A stretch of 43,184 nt of DNA, from NCBI GenBank assembly GCA_002398875.1, contig DHCC01000059.1, positions 2,372 through 45,555 of the forward strand, read 5' to 3'. The position numbers and the translations under genes were made by a program. Position 1 is the first letter of the stretch; each line of letters starts with the position of its first letter. This document shows positions 15,954-23,958 of this stretch, one piece after another. This DNA is from Bacteroidales bacterium UBA4912. GTDB lineage: Bacteria; Bacteroidota; Bacteroidia; Bacteroidales; Dysgonomonadaceae. The notes beneath the pieces were generated by a model that saw only the letters and a program-made list of their open reading frames with translations, did not search any database and was not told the DNA's origin.

Positions 15954-16778
15954 ATGCAGTACAAACTTTTTCCGTCGGAGCGATTCTCTTTTTTCAGCCT
16001 CAGCAGCGGTAGTTGCGGCAATTGTTACTATTTGGGGAATACATACTACGGAATTCTTATAGATGCCGGAATCGGCCCCCGTGTAATCAAGAAAAGACTT
16101 GCTGAACATGGTGTGGATATCACTTCAATAGTGGCTGTACTTATAACACACGATCACTACGACCATATTAAATCGGTGGGACATCTGGCAGAAAAATTTC
16201 ACATACCTGTGTATGCCACTCGCGAAGTCCATAAAGCAATAAGAAACAACACCCTTATAAGCAGCAATTTGAATGGTTCTACCAAGTACATTGAGAAAGG
16301 TAAAACCTTTCAAATTGAGGATCTGCGAATAACACCATTTGATGTACCTCATGACAGTAATGATAATGCTGGTTATTTTATGGAATTTGGGGGACAAAAA
16401 ATGACACTGGCCACTGATGTGGGTGCAATCACGGAAGAGGTGGCAACATATATATGCAAAGCTAATCAGCTGGTAATTGAGAGTAATTACGATGAAGAGA
16501 TGCTTCTCAACGGCAAATACCCTTGGCACTTGAAACGCAGGATAACCTCCGGCACCGGTCATTTAAGCAATCGTCAGACAGCAGAGTTTATTGCAAATAA
16601 TTTTTCTGCCAATCTACGTAATATATGGCTCTGTCATCTGAGTGGTGACAATAACAGTCCGCAGCTGGCTTATGAAACTACCAGAGAGCAATTATCGCTT
16701 AAAGGGATTGAGGTTGGACAACATGTTGATTTACATGTTCTTGAAAGAAACACCTTATCTAATAAGACGGAATTTTGA
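15954..16778 (+). CDS. YycJ/WalJ-type MBL-fold metallo-hydrolase
   Basis: This 274-residue metallo-beta-lactamase-fold protein begins with the family signature FFSLSSGSCGNCYYLG. It carries the metal-binding motif THDHYDH (His66, His68, Asp70, His71), and further ligands are expected in PHDSNDNAGY and in ATDVGAI. Members of the YycJ group in Firmicutes have been linked to DNA exonuclease activity and to cell-wall or cell-division signalling; in Bacteroidota the cellular role is not established. It starts 6 bases after the peptidase stop. Its TGA overlaps the TTG start of the following glycosyltransferase, so translation of the two is probably coupled. Confidence 0.88.
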   Translation: MQYKLFPSERFSFFSLSSGSCGNCYYLGNTYYGILIDAGIGPRVIKKRLAEHGVDITSIVAVLITHDHYDHIKSVGHLAEKFHIPVYATREVHKAIRNNTLISSNLNGSTKYIEKGKTFQIEDLRITPFDVPHDSNDNAGYFMEFGGQKMTLATDVGAITEEVATYICKANQLVIESNYDEEMLLNGKYPWHLKRRITSGTGHLSNRQTAEFIANNFSANLRNIWLCHLSGDNNSPQLAYETTREQLSLKGIEVGQHVDLHVLERNTLSNKTEF

Positions 16779-17608
16779 AATTAACTCTTATACCATACGG
16801 CGGCCTGGCTAACAGGATGAAAGCTTTAGAGGCGTTAATTGTCCTGACAAGAGATACGACAGATTTATACTCCACTGCAATATGGTATAAAGACAAAGGA
16901 CTTAACTGTTCTTTTGATCAATTGTTCCGACCTTTAGAGATTCCGCGATTGACATTACGTGAAGCTAATTTATTAGATTACGTATTTAATGACCGCCCAC
17001 GAAAAAAGAACTTCTTTATACCAAACATCTTTCAAAAAATATATTATGACACCTGTTTGCATGAAGATGAGGTTACACAAAAGACTTACAGAGGTTTCGA
17101 TTTTCAAAAATGGGTATTGTCTTATAAAAAAACCTTTATGTCAGCTTGCTTGCAATTTCATAAAGGAGAAACAGAAAAAAGCTTTACTTCTTTCATCCCA
17201 ATTGATGAGCTTCAGGAAAAAATCAACAATCGGTGTAAAGATTTTTCATCCAAAACGATAGGCGTACACATTCGCAGGACAGATAATAGAGCTTCAATAA
17301 AAAACAGCCCCACAGAATTATTCATCCAACTAATGAGAGATGAATTAGAAATGGACAAATCTGTACTTTTCTATCTTGCCTCTGACTCACAAGAAGAGAA
17401 GGAAAGGCTTACATCAATTTTCGGTGACCGAATAATCACCTTTTGGGAGCCTGTTTTACGTCACACATCTCAAGGAGTGCAGGATGCTCTGGTGGATCTC
17501 TATGTCTTGTCACGCACACAAAAAATAATTGGTTCTTCAGGCAGCTCTTTTTCTGTATTAGCTTCTGAAATAGGTAACATACCCTATGTGAAGGTTGAAT
17601 ACAAATGA
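16775..17608 (+). CDS. NodZ/FUT8-like O-fucosyltransferase-fold glycosyltransferase
   Basis: The 277-residue protein shows the two best-known motifs of the alpha-1,6-fucosyltransferase/NodZ/protein O-fucosyltransferase superfamily. These are the donor-binding GVHIRRTDN (His165, Arg167-Arg168) and the C-terminal DLYVLSRTQKIIGSSGSSFS. The N-terminal PYGGLANRMKALEA also fits (G-L-A/G-N-R). GDP-fucose is the likely but unproven donor. The start is TTG in a TTGA overlap with the upstream stop; no in-frame ATG exists early enough to keep GGLANR. It is the first gene of a glycan cluster, although an independent promoter lies between it and the next gene. Confidence 0.8.
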   Translation: MKLTLIPYGGLANRMKALEALIVLTRDTTDLYSTAIWYKDKGLNCSFDQLFRPLEIPRLTLREANLLDYVFNDRPRKKNFFIPNIFQKIYYDTCLHEDEVTQKTYRGFDFQKWVLSYKKTFMSACLQFHKGETEKSFTSFIPIDELQEKINNRCKDFSSKTIGVHIRRTDNRASIKNSPTELFIQLMRDELEMDKSVLFYLASDSQEEKERLTSIFGDRIITFWEPVLRHTSQGVQDALVDLYVLSRTQKIIGSSGSSFSVLASEIGNIPYVKVEYK

Positions 17609-17643
17609 GGAAAGGGTGTGGCTTTCTGTTTGAAGTAATTCAT

Positions 17644-17651
17644 TATCTTTG
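17644..17651 (+). promoter_or_regulatory. -7 promoter element of the glycan cluster
   Basis: TATCTTTG is a perfect TAnnTTTG match, 34 bases before the ATG at 17686. No convincing -33 element was seen. It suggests that the four genes from 17686 to 21246 have their own transcript. Confidence 0.5.
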
Positions 17652-17685
17652 TAAATAATTTAGTTCCGAAATATATCTGTTGTAT

Positions 17686-18582
17686 ATGTCCCTTGCACCT
17701 GTACTACTGTTTACTTATAACCGTCCATCTCACACACGACAAACTCTCGAAGCCTTGATGAACAATGAGCTTTGCAGTGAAACCGAACTCTACATCTATT
17801 CTGATGGATATAAAAGTAAATCAGACAAAAATGAAGTACTCAAAGTACGTAAACTAATTCACTCTATTGATGGTTTTAAAAAAATCCACATTGTAGAAAA
17901 TCCTCATAATATAGGCCTTGCAAAAAATATAATTGAAGGGGTGACCCGGATTGTTAATGAGTATGGTAAAGTTATTGTTCTGGAAGATGATCTGATTACT
18001 GCACCTCAATTCCTCAGTTTTATGAATGAAGCTTTGGAAAGGTTTGAGAATGAAGAGAAAATTGGACACATTCATGGATTTTGCTACCCTATAAAGGGAT
18101 TGCCTGAAGCTTTTCTGATTAAATGGATTGGAAGCTGGGGCTGGGCAACCTGGAAAAGAGCATGGCAAATATTTAATCCTGACGGACAAGAATTACTAAA
18201 CGAGATAAAGAGACGAAAACTTTCAAAACAGTTTGATTTTAACGGGAAATATCCCTATACACGGATGTTAAAAAGGCAGGTTAACGGGGAAAATGACTCA
18301 TGGGCAATCAGATGGAATGCAACACTTTTCCTGAATGATATGCTATCTTTAAATGCAGGAAAATCACTTGTACAAAATATTGGTTTTGATGGCAGCGGTA
18401 TTCACAGCGGAAGTGATGAAATATATAGCACTGATTTGTTTAAAGGGAAATTGAATATTGAAATCCCTGAGATAATTGAAAACAAGTCAGCAAGAAAAGC
18501 ATTTGAAAAATATTACGGACTCACAAATTCTTTTGGAGCAAAAGCGAAAAGGAGGATAAACAGATTTTTAAGAAGCAGATAG
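17686..18582 (+). CDS. GT-A fold glycosyltransferase (GT2/GNT-I-like)
   Basis: The 298-residue protein starts with the nucleotide-sugar fold APVLLFTYNRPSHTRQTLEAL. It has the metal-binding acidic motif in VIVLEDDLITAPQFL and the acceptor-side block GSWGWATWKRAW, a pattern seen in Bacteroidota polysaccharide and O-antigen clusters. A basic C-terminal tail (KAKRRINRFLRSR) may hold it at the cytoplasmic membrane face. ATG 17686 is preferred over the TTG at 17680 because the fold starts immediately. A GT4 enzyme follows 3 bases after the stop. Donor and acceptor sugars cannot be predicted. Confidence 0.85.
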   Translation: MSLAPVLLFTYNRPSHTRQTLEALMNNELCSETELYIYSDGYKSKSDKNEVLKVRKLIHSIDGFKKIHIVENPHNIGLAKNIIEGVTRIVNEYGKVIVLEDDLITAPQFLSFMNEALERFENEEKIGHIHGFCYPIKGLPEAFLIKWIGSWGWATWKRAWQIFNPDGQELLNEIKRRKLSKQFDFNGKYPYTRMLKRQVNGENDSWAIRWNATLFLNDMLSLNAGKSLVQNIGFDGSGIHSGSDEIYSTDLFKGKLNIEIPEIIENKSARKAFEKYYGLTNSFGAKAKRRINRFLRSR

Positions 18583-18585
18583 TTT

Positions 18586-19815
18586 ATGAACATCCTAATA
18601 ATCAGCAAATCAGACATACATGGAGGAGGAGCAATTGCGGCCTACCGACTTATGAGCGCATTAAAGTCTGAAGGAGAAAATGTTAGAATGGCAGTTATAA
18701 ATAAAAAATCTGGCAATCCTGATGTTATTGAGGTTGGAAAGGAATTTATAAACCAATGTAATTTTTATAGAGAAAGGGGTGATATTTTTCTGTACAATCA
18801 GCTTTCCCGAAAAAATCTTTTTGATATTTCTATTGCAAACACAGGCACATCAATTACTGATCTCGACGAATTCAGGAATGCTGATATCATTCATTTACAT
18901 TGGATTAACCAGGGTTTGTTATCAATTAAAGAGATAGGAAAAATACTACAATCCGGTAAAAAGGTTGTGTGGACTATGCATGATATGTGGCCATTTACCG
19001 GAATATGTCATTATGCAGGAAGTTGTACAGCTTATACAACAGGCTGTGGACATTGCCCATTTTTAAAAAGAGACTCAGCAAAAGATCTGTCTCGAATAAT
19101 TTTCGATAGGAAACACTCAAATTACGGAAAAGGCAAGATCAGTTTTGTTGCATGCAGCAATTGGTTGAAAGATTTAGCGTTAAAAAGCCCTCTTACCAGT
19201 GAGCATAATGTAGTTTCAATACCTAATCCCATTGATACACAGATTTACCGTCCGATGGACAAGAATACAATTCGCAAAAGTCTTGGTTTACCTGCTGAAA
19301 AAAAAATAATACTTTTCGCATCAGTAAAAGCTTCCGACAAGCGTAAAGGGATGGATTATTTAGTTGAATCAACAAAACTAATGACACATCTTTCTGAAAA
19401 AGTACTTTTTATTATCGCCGGGAATCGCAGTAATGAAATAGACCAATTCCACTTACCGTTTAGAAGTATGGGTTATATTCCTTCTGAAAATATGCCCGAG
19501 CTATACAACGCTGCCGATCTTTTTGTTTCACCATCATTACAAGACAATCTTCCAAATACAATTATGGAAGCTATGGCATGCGGAATTCCCTGCATTGGTT
19601 TCGATACGGGAGGGGTTCCTGAGATGATAGATCACCGGGAAAATGGATATGTAGCTAAATATAAAAACTCAGAAGATTTGGCAGAGGGTATCGAATGGCC
19701 ACTTTTTAAGGCTGACTATAAACAGCTGTCAATAAATGCAAGAAGAAAAGTACTAAAGAGATACAGCATGAGCAGTGTGGCAAATCAATACAAGCAGATC
19801 TATGGAAATTACTGA
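18586..19815 (+). CDS. GT4-family glycosyltransferase
   Basis: This 409-residue retaining glycosyltransferase has the GT-B fold: a Rossmann N-terminal domain beginning MNILIISKSDIHGGGAIAAYRL and a C-terminal donor domain. The middle contains HDMWPFTGICHYAGSC and a CGHCPFL segment, a cysteine-containing block typical of WcaC-like colanic/capsular enzymes. The donor site includes the EX7E-like segment in NTIMEAMACGIPCIGFDTGG. Its 3' end overlaps the next start by 14 bases. Likely role: addition of one sugar to a lipid-linked surface glycan. The sugar is unknown. Confidence 0.9.
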   Translation: MNILIISKSDIHGGGAIAAYRLMSALKSEGENVRMAVINKKSGNPDVIEVGKEFINQCNFYRERGDIFLYNQLSRKNLFDISIANTGTSITDLDEFRNADIIHLHWINQGLLSIKEIGKILQSGKKVVWTMHDMWPFTGICHYAGSCTAYTTGCGHCPFLKRDSAKDLSRIIFDRKHSNYGKGKISFVACSNWLKDLALKSPLTSEHNVVSIPNPIDTQIYRPMDKNTIRKSLGLPAEKKIILFASVKASDKRKGMDYLVESTKLMTHLSEKVLFIIAGNRSNEIDQFHLPFRSMGYIPSENMPELYNAADLFVSPSLQDNLPNTIMEAMACGIPCIGFDTGGVPEMIDHRENGYVAKYKNSEDLAEGIEWPLFKADYKQLSINARRKVLKRYSMSSVANQYKQIYGNY

Positions 19816-20530
19816 GAAAAACAAAATTACTGATAAGGAGTATTGGGACAATTACTGGAGTAACTATCAATACGACAAAGTTCCTGAAAAAGTTGTATTC
19901 GAAAAGTATATACCATTACTTGCTGAAAGTGAAAACTTTATTGAGATAGGCGGTTTCCCGGGAGTGTTTGCTACTACATTCTTTCGAAGAGGTATTAAGG
20001 ATGTTACGATTTTGGATTATTACATTAATAAAAAGATTGTACGAAACTTCGAACAGATCAATGGCTTACCTCCTGAAACAATCAAATGTATTGAAAGTGA
20101 TTTTTTTGCATTCTCATCAGACAAAAAATATGATGTAGTTTTCTCTTATGGATTTATTGAGCATTTCGAAAATACACAGGATGTTATTAGTCGCCACATA
20201 GATATGCTTTCTGATAAAGGTAAGTTACTTATCCTTATCCCCAATTTTCTTGGTCTGAATGGAATGATTCAGCGGAAGTTTGACAGACAAAATCTGGATG
20301 CTCATAATTTAAAATCAATGGAAATACCCTATATTGAGAAGATTATGAATCAGTTTAATTTCAGCGATGTTGTTGTTGAATATATTGGAAAACCGATGCT
20401 TTGGTTAGAACCTAAACCTGAGAATATTAAAAAGAGAAAATGGATTAAGATGCTTAGCTATGTTGTTAAACTATTCCCTTTTAAGGGCAAATATTTATCT
20501 CCATTTATTGCAATCTACGCCAGAAAATGA
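19802..20530 (+). CDS. Class I SAM-dependent methyltransferase of the glycan cluster
   Basis: The 242-residue protein has a Rossmann-type methyltransferase domain with motif I FIEIGGFPGVFATTFF, motif II VTILDYY and the post-motif YDVVFSYGFIEHF. A basic, aromatic C-terminus follows. ATG 19802 lies within the end of the upstream GT4 gene (14-base overlap); an upstream GTG in the same frame would lengthen the overlap and lacks support. It is followed by an ATGA overlap with a GT2 gene, so it belongs to the cluster and probably methylates a sugar hydroxyl or caps the glycan. The target is inferred from context only. Confidence 0.82.
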   Translation: MEITEKNKITDKEYWDNYWSNYQYDKVPEKVVFEKYIPLLAESENFIEIGGFPGVFATTFFRRGIKDVTILDYYINKKIVRNFEQINGLPPETIKCIESDFFAFSSDKKYDVVFSYGFIEHFENTQDVISRHIDMLSDKGKLLILIPNFLGLNGMIQRKFDRQNLDAHNLKSMEIPYIEKIMNQFNFSDVVVEYIGKPMLWLEPKPENIKKRKWIKMLSYVVKLFPFKGKYLSPFIAIYARK

Positions 20531-21246
20531 ATAAATTATCCATAATAACAGTTACATATAATGCAGAACAAACTCTAGAAAGAACTTTGAAAAGTGTACG
20601 TTCTCAATCGTATTCCGATATAGAACATATTGTTGTGGATGGAAAGTCTACAGACAATACCATTAGCCTGATAAAAAAACTTGAAGGTGATAAAATGAAA
20701 TGGATAAGTGAACCGGATCAGGGACTGTATGATGCAATGAATAAGGGGATTAAAATGGCGACAGGAGATTATCTCTGTTTCCTGAATGCAGGCGACACCT
20801 TCTTTAATGAGAACACAGTTAAATTGATAATGCAATCTAACAATACAGCTGACATATTTTATGGAGAGACGGCAATAGTAGATATTAACGGCAAGTTCCT
20901 TCACATGAGGAGACTTAAAACTCCTGAAAAACTTACGTGGAGAAGCTTTAAACAAGGTATGCTGGTATGTCATCAGGCATTTATTGTGAGACGTGAAATT
21001 GCAGAACCTTACGACCTTAGTTATCATTTCTCATCTGATTTTGACTGGTCGATACGCATGTTGAAAAAGTCAGAGACCATTATCAATACAAATCATATTT
21101 TGATAAACTACCTGAATGAAGGAATGACTACCACAAACAGGAGTAAATCGCTTAAAGAAAGATACTTGATTATGGTGAAACATTACGGGCATGTATCTAC
21201 TCTTTTGCATCATTTGTGGTTTCTTGTAAGGTTTCTTATTAAATAA
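20527..21246 (+). CDS. GT2-family glycosyltransferase (WcaA-like)
   Basis: The 239-residue protein shows the classical GT2 GT-A domain: LSIITVTYNAEQTLERTLKSV, the nucleotide-binding VDGKSTDNT, and SEPDQGLYDAMNKGIKMATG. The metal motif region LNAGDTF (a DxD variant) and the acceptor-side CHQAFIVRREI also fit. Its ATG overlaps the upstream TGA (ATGA), so the two are translationally coupled. It is the last gene of the glycan cluster. A basic, hydrophobic C-terminus (HHLWFLVRFLIK) could associate with the membrane. Confidence 0.9.
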   Translation: MNKLSIITVTYNAEQTLERTLKSVRSQSYSDIEHIVVDGKSTDNTISLIKKLEGDKMKWISEPDQGLYDAMNKGIKMATGDYLCFLNAGDTFFNENTVKLIMQSNNTADIFYGETAIVDINGKFLHMRRLKTPEKLTWRSFKQGMLVCHQAFIVRREIAEPYDLSYHFSSDFDWSIRMLKKSETIINTNHILINYLNEGMTTTNRSKSLKERYLIMVKHYGHVSTLLHHLWFLVRFLIK

Positions 21247-21292
21247 ATTTTTACATTAAAAAAGAAGATTTCAAGAGGAGAATCAAATAATA

Positions 21293-21826
21293 ATGAAAAG
21301 AAGAAAATTAAAGCTTGAGGAACTTAATCGAATAACTATACAAGAGTTCCAGCAGGCATCAAAAATCCCACTTGTAGTTGTACTTGACAATGTCAGAAGT
21401 CAGAATAATATTGGCTCTGTTTTCCGTACATCTGATGCATTTAGAGTAGAAGAAATAATATTATGTGGCATTACTGCTACACCTCCCAACGCTGAAATAC
21501 ACAAAACAGCCCTTGGAGCTGAAGATTCTGTTAAATGGAGATATTTCAAAGATACTATGTCCGCTCTGGAATTATTAAAACAGGAAGGATATATTGTATA
21601 TTCTATAGAACAAGCAGAAAACAGTCAATCATTGGAAACAATAATGCTTGATAAAAATAAAAAATATGCAATTGTTTTAGGACATGAGGTGCATGGTGTA
21701 GATCAACACGTGGTTAACTCTTCAGATGGCTGTATAGAAATACCTCAATACGGAACCAAACACTCACTTAATGTTTCAGTTACAGCCGGAATTGTGATTT
21801 GGGATTTCTTTAAAAAACTCAGATAA
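21293..21826 (+). CDS. TrmH/SpoU-family RNA 2'-O-methyltransferase
   Basis: This 177-residue SPOUT methyltransferase should methylate a ribose 2'-OH of tRNA or rRNA. Motif 1 (LDNVRSQNNIGSVFRTSDAF), motif 2 (AIVLGHEVHGVDQHVV) and motif 3 (CIEIPQYGTKHSLNVSVTAG) form the trefoil-knot SAM site and are intact. It lacks the N-terminal RNA-binding extension of larger TrmH/RlmB proteins, so it resembles the short Bacteroidota form whose target is not established. It converges on lpxH with a 21-base gap. A purine-rich GAGGAG about 14 bases upstream of the ATG is SD-like, although this group rarely depends on one. Confidence 0.9.
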   Translation: MKRRKLKLEELNRITIQEFQQASKIPLVVVLDNVRSQNNIGSVFRTSDAFRVEEIILCGITATPPNAEIHKTALGAEDSVKWRYFKDTMSALELLKQEGYIVYSIEQAENSQSLETIMLDKNKKYAIVLGHEVHGVDQHVVNSSDGCIEIPQYGTKHSLNVSVTAGIVIWDFFKKLR

Positions 21827-21847
21827 CAAATAACTTTTATCACAATT

Positions 21848-22603
21848 TTAGTTCTTGGACTTAGCTTCCCATATTTTCAGCTGAAGAGACTCACCATCAA
21901 ATTCGGCATAAGAAAACAGAGTTATCCAGTCACCAAGTATTACCACCCTACTCTGTTCACTAATTGGCAAATTGAGTAATATATGACGGTGACCAAAAAT
22001 AAAATAGTTTATATCAGGATTATTTTTTAATTTCTCCTTTGAAAAACGAATAAGATATTCATTATCCTCACCCAAATAATCTATAATACCCCCTTTTTCG
22101 CGACTACTGCCTGACCAGGCATGTGCCAATGGAATAGTCCACCTTGGATGAATTGCAGAGAAACATTTTCGCAAGAATTTACTATGAAATACCCTTCTAA
22201 GAAAGTTGAATGATCTGGAATCGTCTCCCATCCCATCTCCATGAGCAAGGAAAAACTTTTTACCTGAAATATCAACTATTAATGGTTCGAAATGAAGAAT
22301 CATTCCACATTCGGTTGTCAGGTAATCCGTAAGCCAGATATCATGATTCCCGATAAAAAAATGTACATCAACACCTGAATCAGTCACTTCTGCAATCTTA
22401 CCAAGTAGTCTGGTGAAACCTTTTGGAACCACATATCTGTATTCAAACCAGTAATCGAAAATATCTCCCATCAAATAGATTGAATCGGCATCTTTCTTAA
22501 CAAAATCAAGCCAACGACACAACTTGCGCTCTGTTTCCAGTGAATCACGGTGTGATTTAGAACCAAGATGGGCATCTGCAAGGAAATATACTTTTTTGCT
22601 CAC
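21848..22603 (-). CDS. lpxH: UDP-2,3-diacylglucosamine diphosphatase (LpxH family)
   Basis: This calcineurin-like metallophosphoesterase (251 residues) should hydrolyse UDP-2,3-diacylglucosamine to lipid X, the step before LpxB in lipid A synthesis. The metal-binding blocks appear in order: LADAHLG (Asp10, His12), LMGDIFDYW, IGNHDIW, LAHGDG and FGHRH near the C-terminus. The Arg-rich middle segment RSFNFLRRVFHSKFLRK may form the lipid-binding cap. Assignment to LpxH rather than another phosphoesterase rests on length, on GDIFDYW/GNHD and on the presence of lpxB in the same window. It is the last gene of a radC-SufT-lpxH unit, 30 bases after its neighbour. Confidence 0.87.
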   Translation of the reverse strand: MSKKVYFLADAHLGSKSHRDSLETERKLCRWLDFVKKDADSIYLMGDIFDYWFEYRYVVPKGFTRLLGKIAEVTDSGVDVHFFIGNHDIWLTDYLTTECGMILHFEPLIVDISGKKFFLAHGDGMGDDSRSFNFLRRVFHSKFLRKCFSAIHPRWTIPLAHAWSGSSREKGGIIDYLGEDNEYLIRFSKEKLKNNPDINYFIFGHRHILLNLPISEQSRVVILGDWITLFSYAEFDGESLQLKIWEAKSKN

Positions 22604-22633
22604 TTCTATTGTTTTTCAGAGTATATTGACCGA

Positions 22634-22951
22634 TTACATCATTCCCAATTCCAGAAGTGCTTCTTCACTCATCATTGATTGATCCCAAGGAGGGTCAAAA
22701 GTTAGATTAATATTCACATTGTTTACCTCCTCAATTGATTCTACCTTCATTTGAACATCCATTAAAATGAAGTCGGCAGCAGGACAGGCAGGCGATGTGA
22801 ATGTCATTTCAATGGCTACATTATTTTCTTCATCAACATCCACATCATAAATCATACCTAAATCGTAAATATTAACCGGAATCTCAGGGTCATAACATGT
22901 ACGCAGCATGACCACTATTTTATCTTGTAAAGCTTGTAATTCTTCGTTCAT
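22634..22951 (-). CDS. MIP18/DUF59-family iron-sulfur assembly protein (SufT/PaaD-like)
   Basis: The 105-residue single-domain protein shows the MIP18 signature DPEIPVNIYDLGMIYDV and MTFTSPACPAADFI. The conserved cysteine in SPACPAAD is the residue implicated in Fe-S cluster maturation in relatives such as SufT and eukaryotic MIP18. A C-terminal FDPPWDQSMMSEEALLELGMM is also family-typical. ATG 22951 is used; an upstream TTG two codons earlier is less likely. No suf genes lie in the window, so participation in Fe-S assembly is inferred from family membership only. Confidence 0.9.
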   Translation of the reverse strand: MNEELQALQDKIVVMLRTCYDPEIPVNIYDLGMIYDVDVDEENNVAIEMTFTSPACPAADFILMDVQMKVESIEEVNNVNINLTFDPPWDQSMMSEEALLELGMM

Positions 22952-23000
22952 AATCAAATGTTTTCTATTTAACCGAAATATGGCTTAATTGTTTACTTTG

Positions 23001-23690
23001 TCAGATGATTCCTTCATCAGCAAAACTAAAATAATTGTCTCCACAAACTATTATATGATCGAGCAGTACTATATCCATCCAACGTGCTGCTTCTTTCAGT
23101 TTTTTAGTAATTTGTGTATCTTGTGGACTGGGTCTGCAGTTTTCAGAGGGATGATTATGACCTAAAAATATACCTGAAGCGTAATAATTTAAAGCTTCAC
23201 GAAGTATAAGTCTGATATCAACAACTGTTCCTGATATTCCACCTCGGCTTACCTGAATTGAAGTTATCACTTTATTAGACCTGTCTGTTAGAAGTGCCCA
23301 TGTCTCTTCATGGTTCAAGTCAGTGAGTACAGGTATAAACTCTTCATAAGCTAATCTGGATGAAGTGATTTTCCTTCGTTTAACCGGCTCACGGGCTTTT
23401 CTCCTTCTTCCAAGCTCAAGGGCAGCTGTTATTGTTACGGCCTTTGCCTCTCCTATTCCACGAAACCCATTTATTAAATCAGTCACACTCATCCTGGCAA
23501 GTTTGTTCAGGTCGTTATCAGCCTCCCTTAATATACTTTTAGCAAGTTCAACTGCACTTTGTTCACTGTTACCCGAACCTATAAGTATTGCTATTAATTC
23601 TGAATCTGATAGCGTTGAAACTCCTTTCAACAATAACTTTTCTCTGGGTCGATCTTCCTCTGCCCACTGTTTTATGCTTAACTTACTCAT
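23001..23690 (-). CDS. radC: RadC-family JAMM/MPN protein
   Basis: The 229-residue protein has an N-terminal helix-hairpin-helix-like region (about 20-95, including LINGFRGIGEAKAVTI) and a C-terminal JAMM metal-binding domain. The domain carries LGHNHPSENCRPSPQD, where the usual HPSG is HPSE but the His-x-His...Asp ligands remain. RadC was once considered a repair protein, but its actual biochemical role is unresolved. It starts with ATG 24 bases after a perfect -7 promoter element and leads a three-gene unit with the SufT-like gene (49 bases downstream) and lpxH. Confidence 0.93.
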   Translation of the reverse strand: MSKLSIKQWAEEDRPREKLLLKGVSTLSDSELIAILIGSGNSEQSAVELAKSILREADNDLNKLARMSVTDLINGFRGIGEAKAVTITAALELGRRRKAREPVKRRKITSSRLAYEEFIPVLTDLNHEETWALLTDRSNKVITSIQVSRGGISGTVVDIRLILREALNYYASGIFLGHNHPSENCRPSPQDTQITKKLKEAARWMDIVLLDHIIVCGDNYFSFADEGII

Positions 23691-23714
23691 GATGGCTGTC
23701 TCTCTTTAACAGAG

Positions 23715-23722
23715 CAAATATA
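23715..23722 (-). promoter_or_regulatory. -7 promoter element of radC-SufT-lpxH
   Basis: The minus strand reads TATATTTG, a perfect TAnnTTTG match 24 bases upstream of the radC ATG. It continues as GCTCTG, similar to the initiation region of other promoters in this window. Confidence 0.5.
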
Positions 23723-23810
23723 CATAAAAGTATTTACTTATTAACACACCGATAGTAATTGAATGTTTGCGAATTGTAATATCGTTTGGGGATTATATGC
23801 ACCTCGGCTT

Positions 23811-23872
23811 TAGATCACTTATAGATCGCTTATACATAGCTTATGTACAGATAAGCTATGTATAAGCGATCT
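23811..23872. repeat. 11-bp tandem units ending in a 22-bp perfect inverted repeat
   Basis: Bases 23823-23844 and 23851-23872 are perfect reverse complements (22 bp) around a 6-base loop GTACAG. The left side is built from 11-bp units: TAGATCACTTA (23811), TAGATCGCTTA (23822) and TACATAGCTTA (23833). No T-tract follows and no reading frame uses it. It lies in the 268-base radC-efp gap and is distinct from the efp terminator. It could be a dispersed palindromic element, a structured RNA or a protein-binding site. Confidence 0.8.
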
Positions 23873-23899
23873 TCGGCCAAAATAGCTCTGATTTAAGTC

Positions 23900-23930
23900 A
23901 AAAAAAAGAGCTGCTCTAAAAGAACAACTC
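23900..23930 (-). terminator. Rho-independent terminator of efp
   Basis: On the minus strand GAGTTGTTCT-TTT-AGAGCAGCTC forms a 10-bp stem with two G-U pairs and a 3-base loop, followed by eight Ts (the A-run 23900-23907). It starts 28 bases after the efp stop codon. Confidence 0.85.
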
Positions 23931-23958
23931 CAATTATAAGTGATAATAAATTTCTCAA

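Noticed and set aside
16125..16562. 145-codon minus-strand open frame inside the metallo-hydrolase gene
   Set aside because: It is fully contained in a strong plus-strand gene with intact motifs, and its composition (many His, Ile and Cys residues) is that of an antisense shadow.
20575..21027. 150-codon minus-strand open frame inside the GT2 gene
   Set aside because: It is antisense to conserved GT2 motifs and no domain is recognisable.
23001..23690. RadC as part of a mobile or anti-restriction island
   Set aside because: radC can mark such islands, but here it is flanked by housekeeping genes and read with a SufT-like gene and lpxH, with no phage or plasmid genes nearby.
23691..23958. CRISPR array or mobile element in the radC-efp gap
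   Set aside because: The repeated units are only 11 bp without spacers, there is no transposase gene or target duplication, and only one copy of the hairpin is present.
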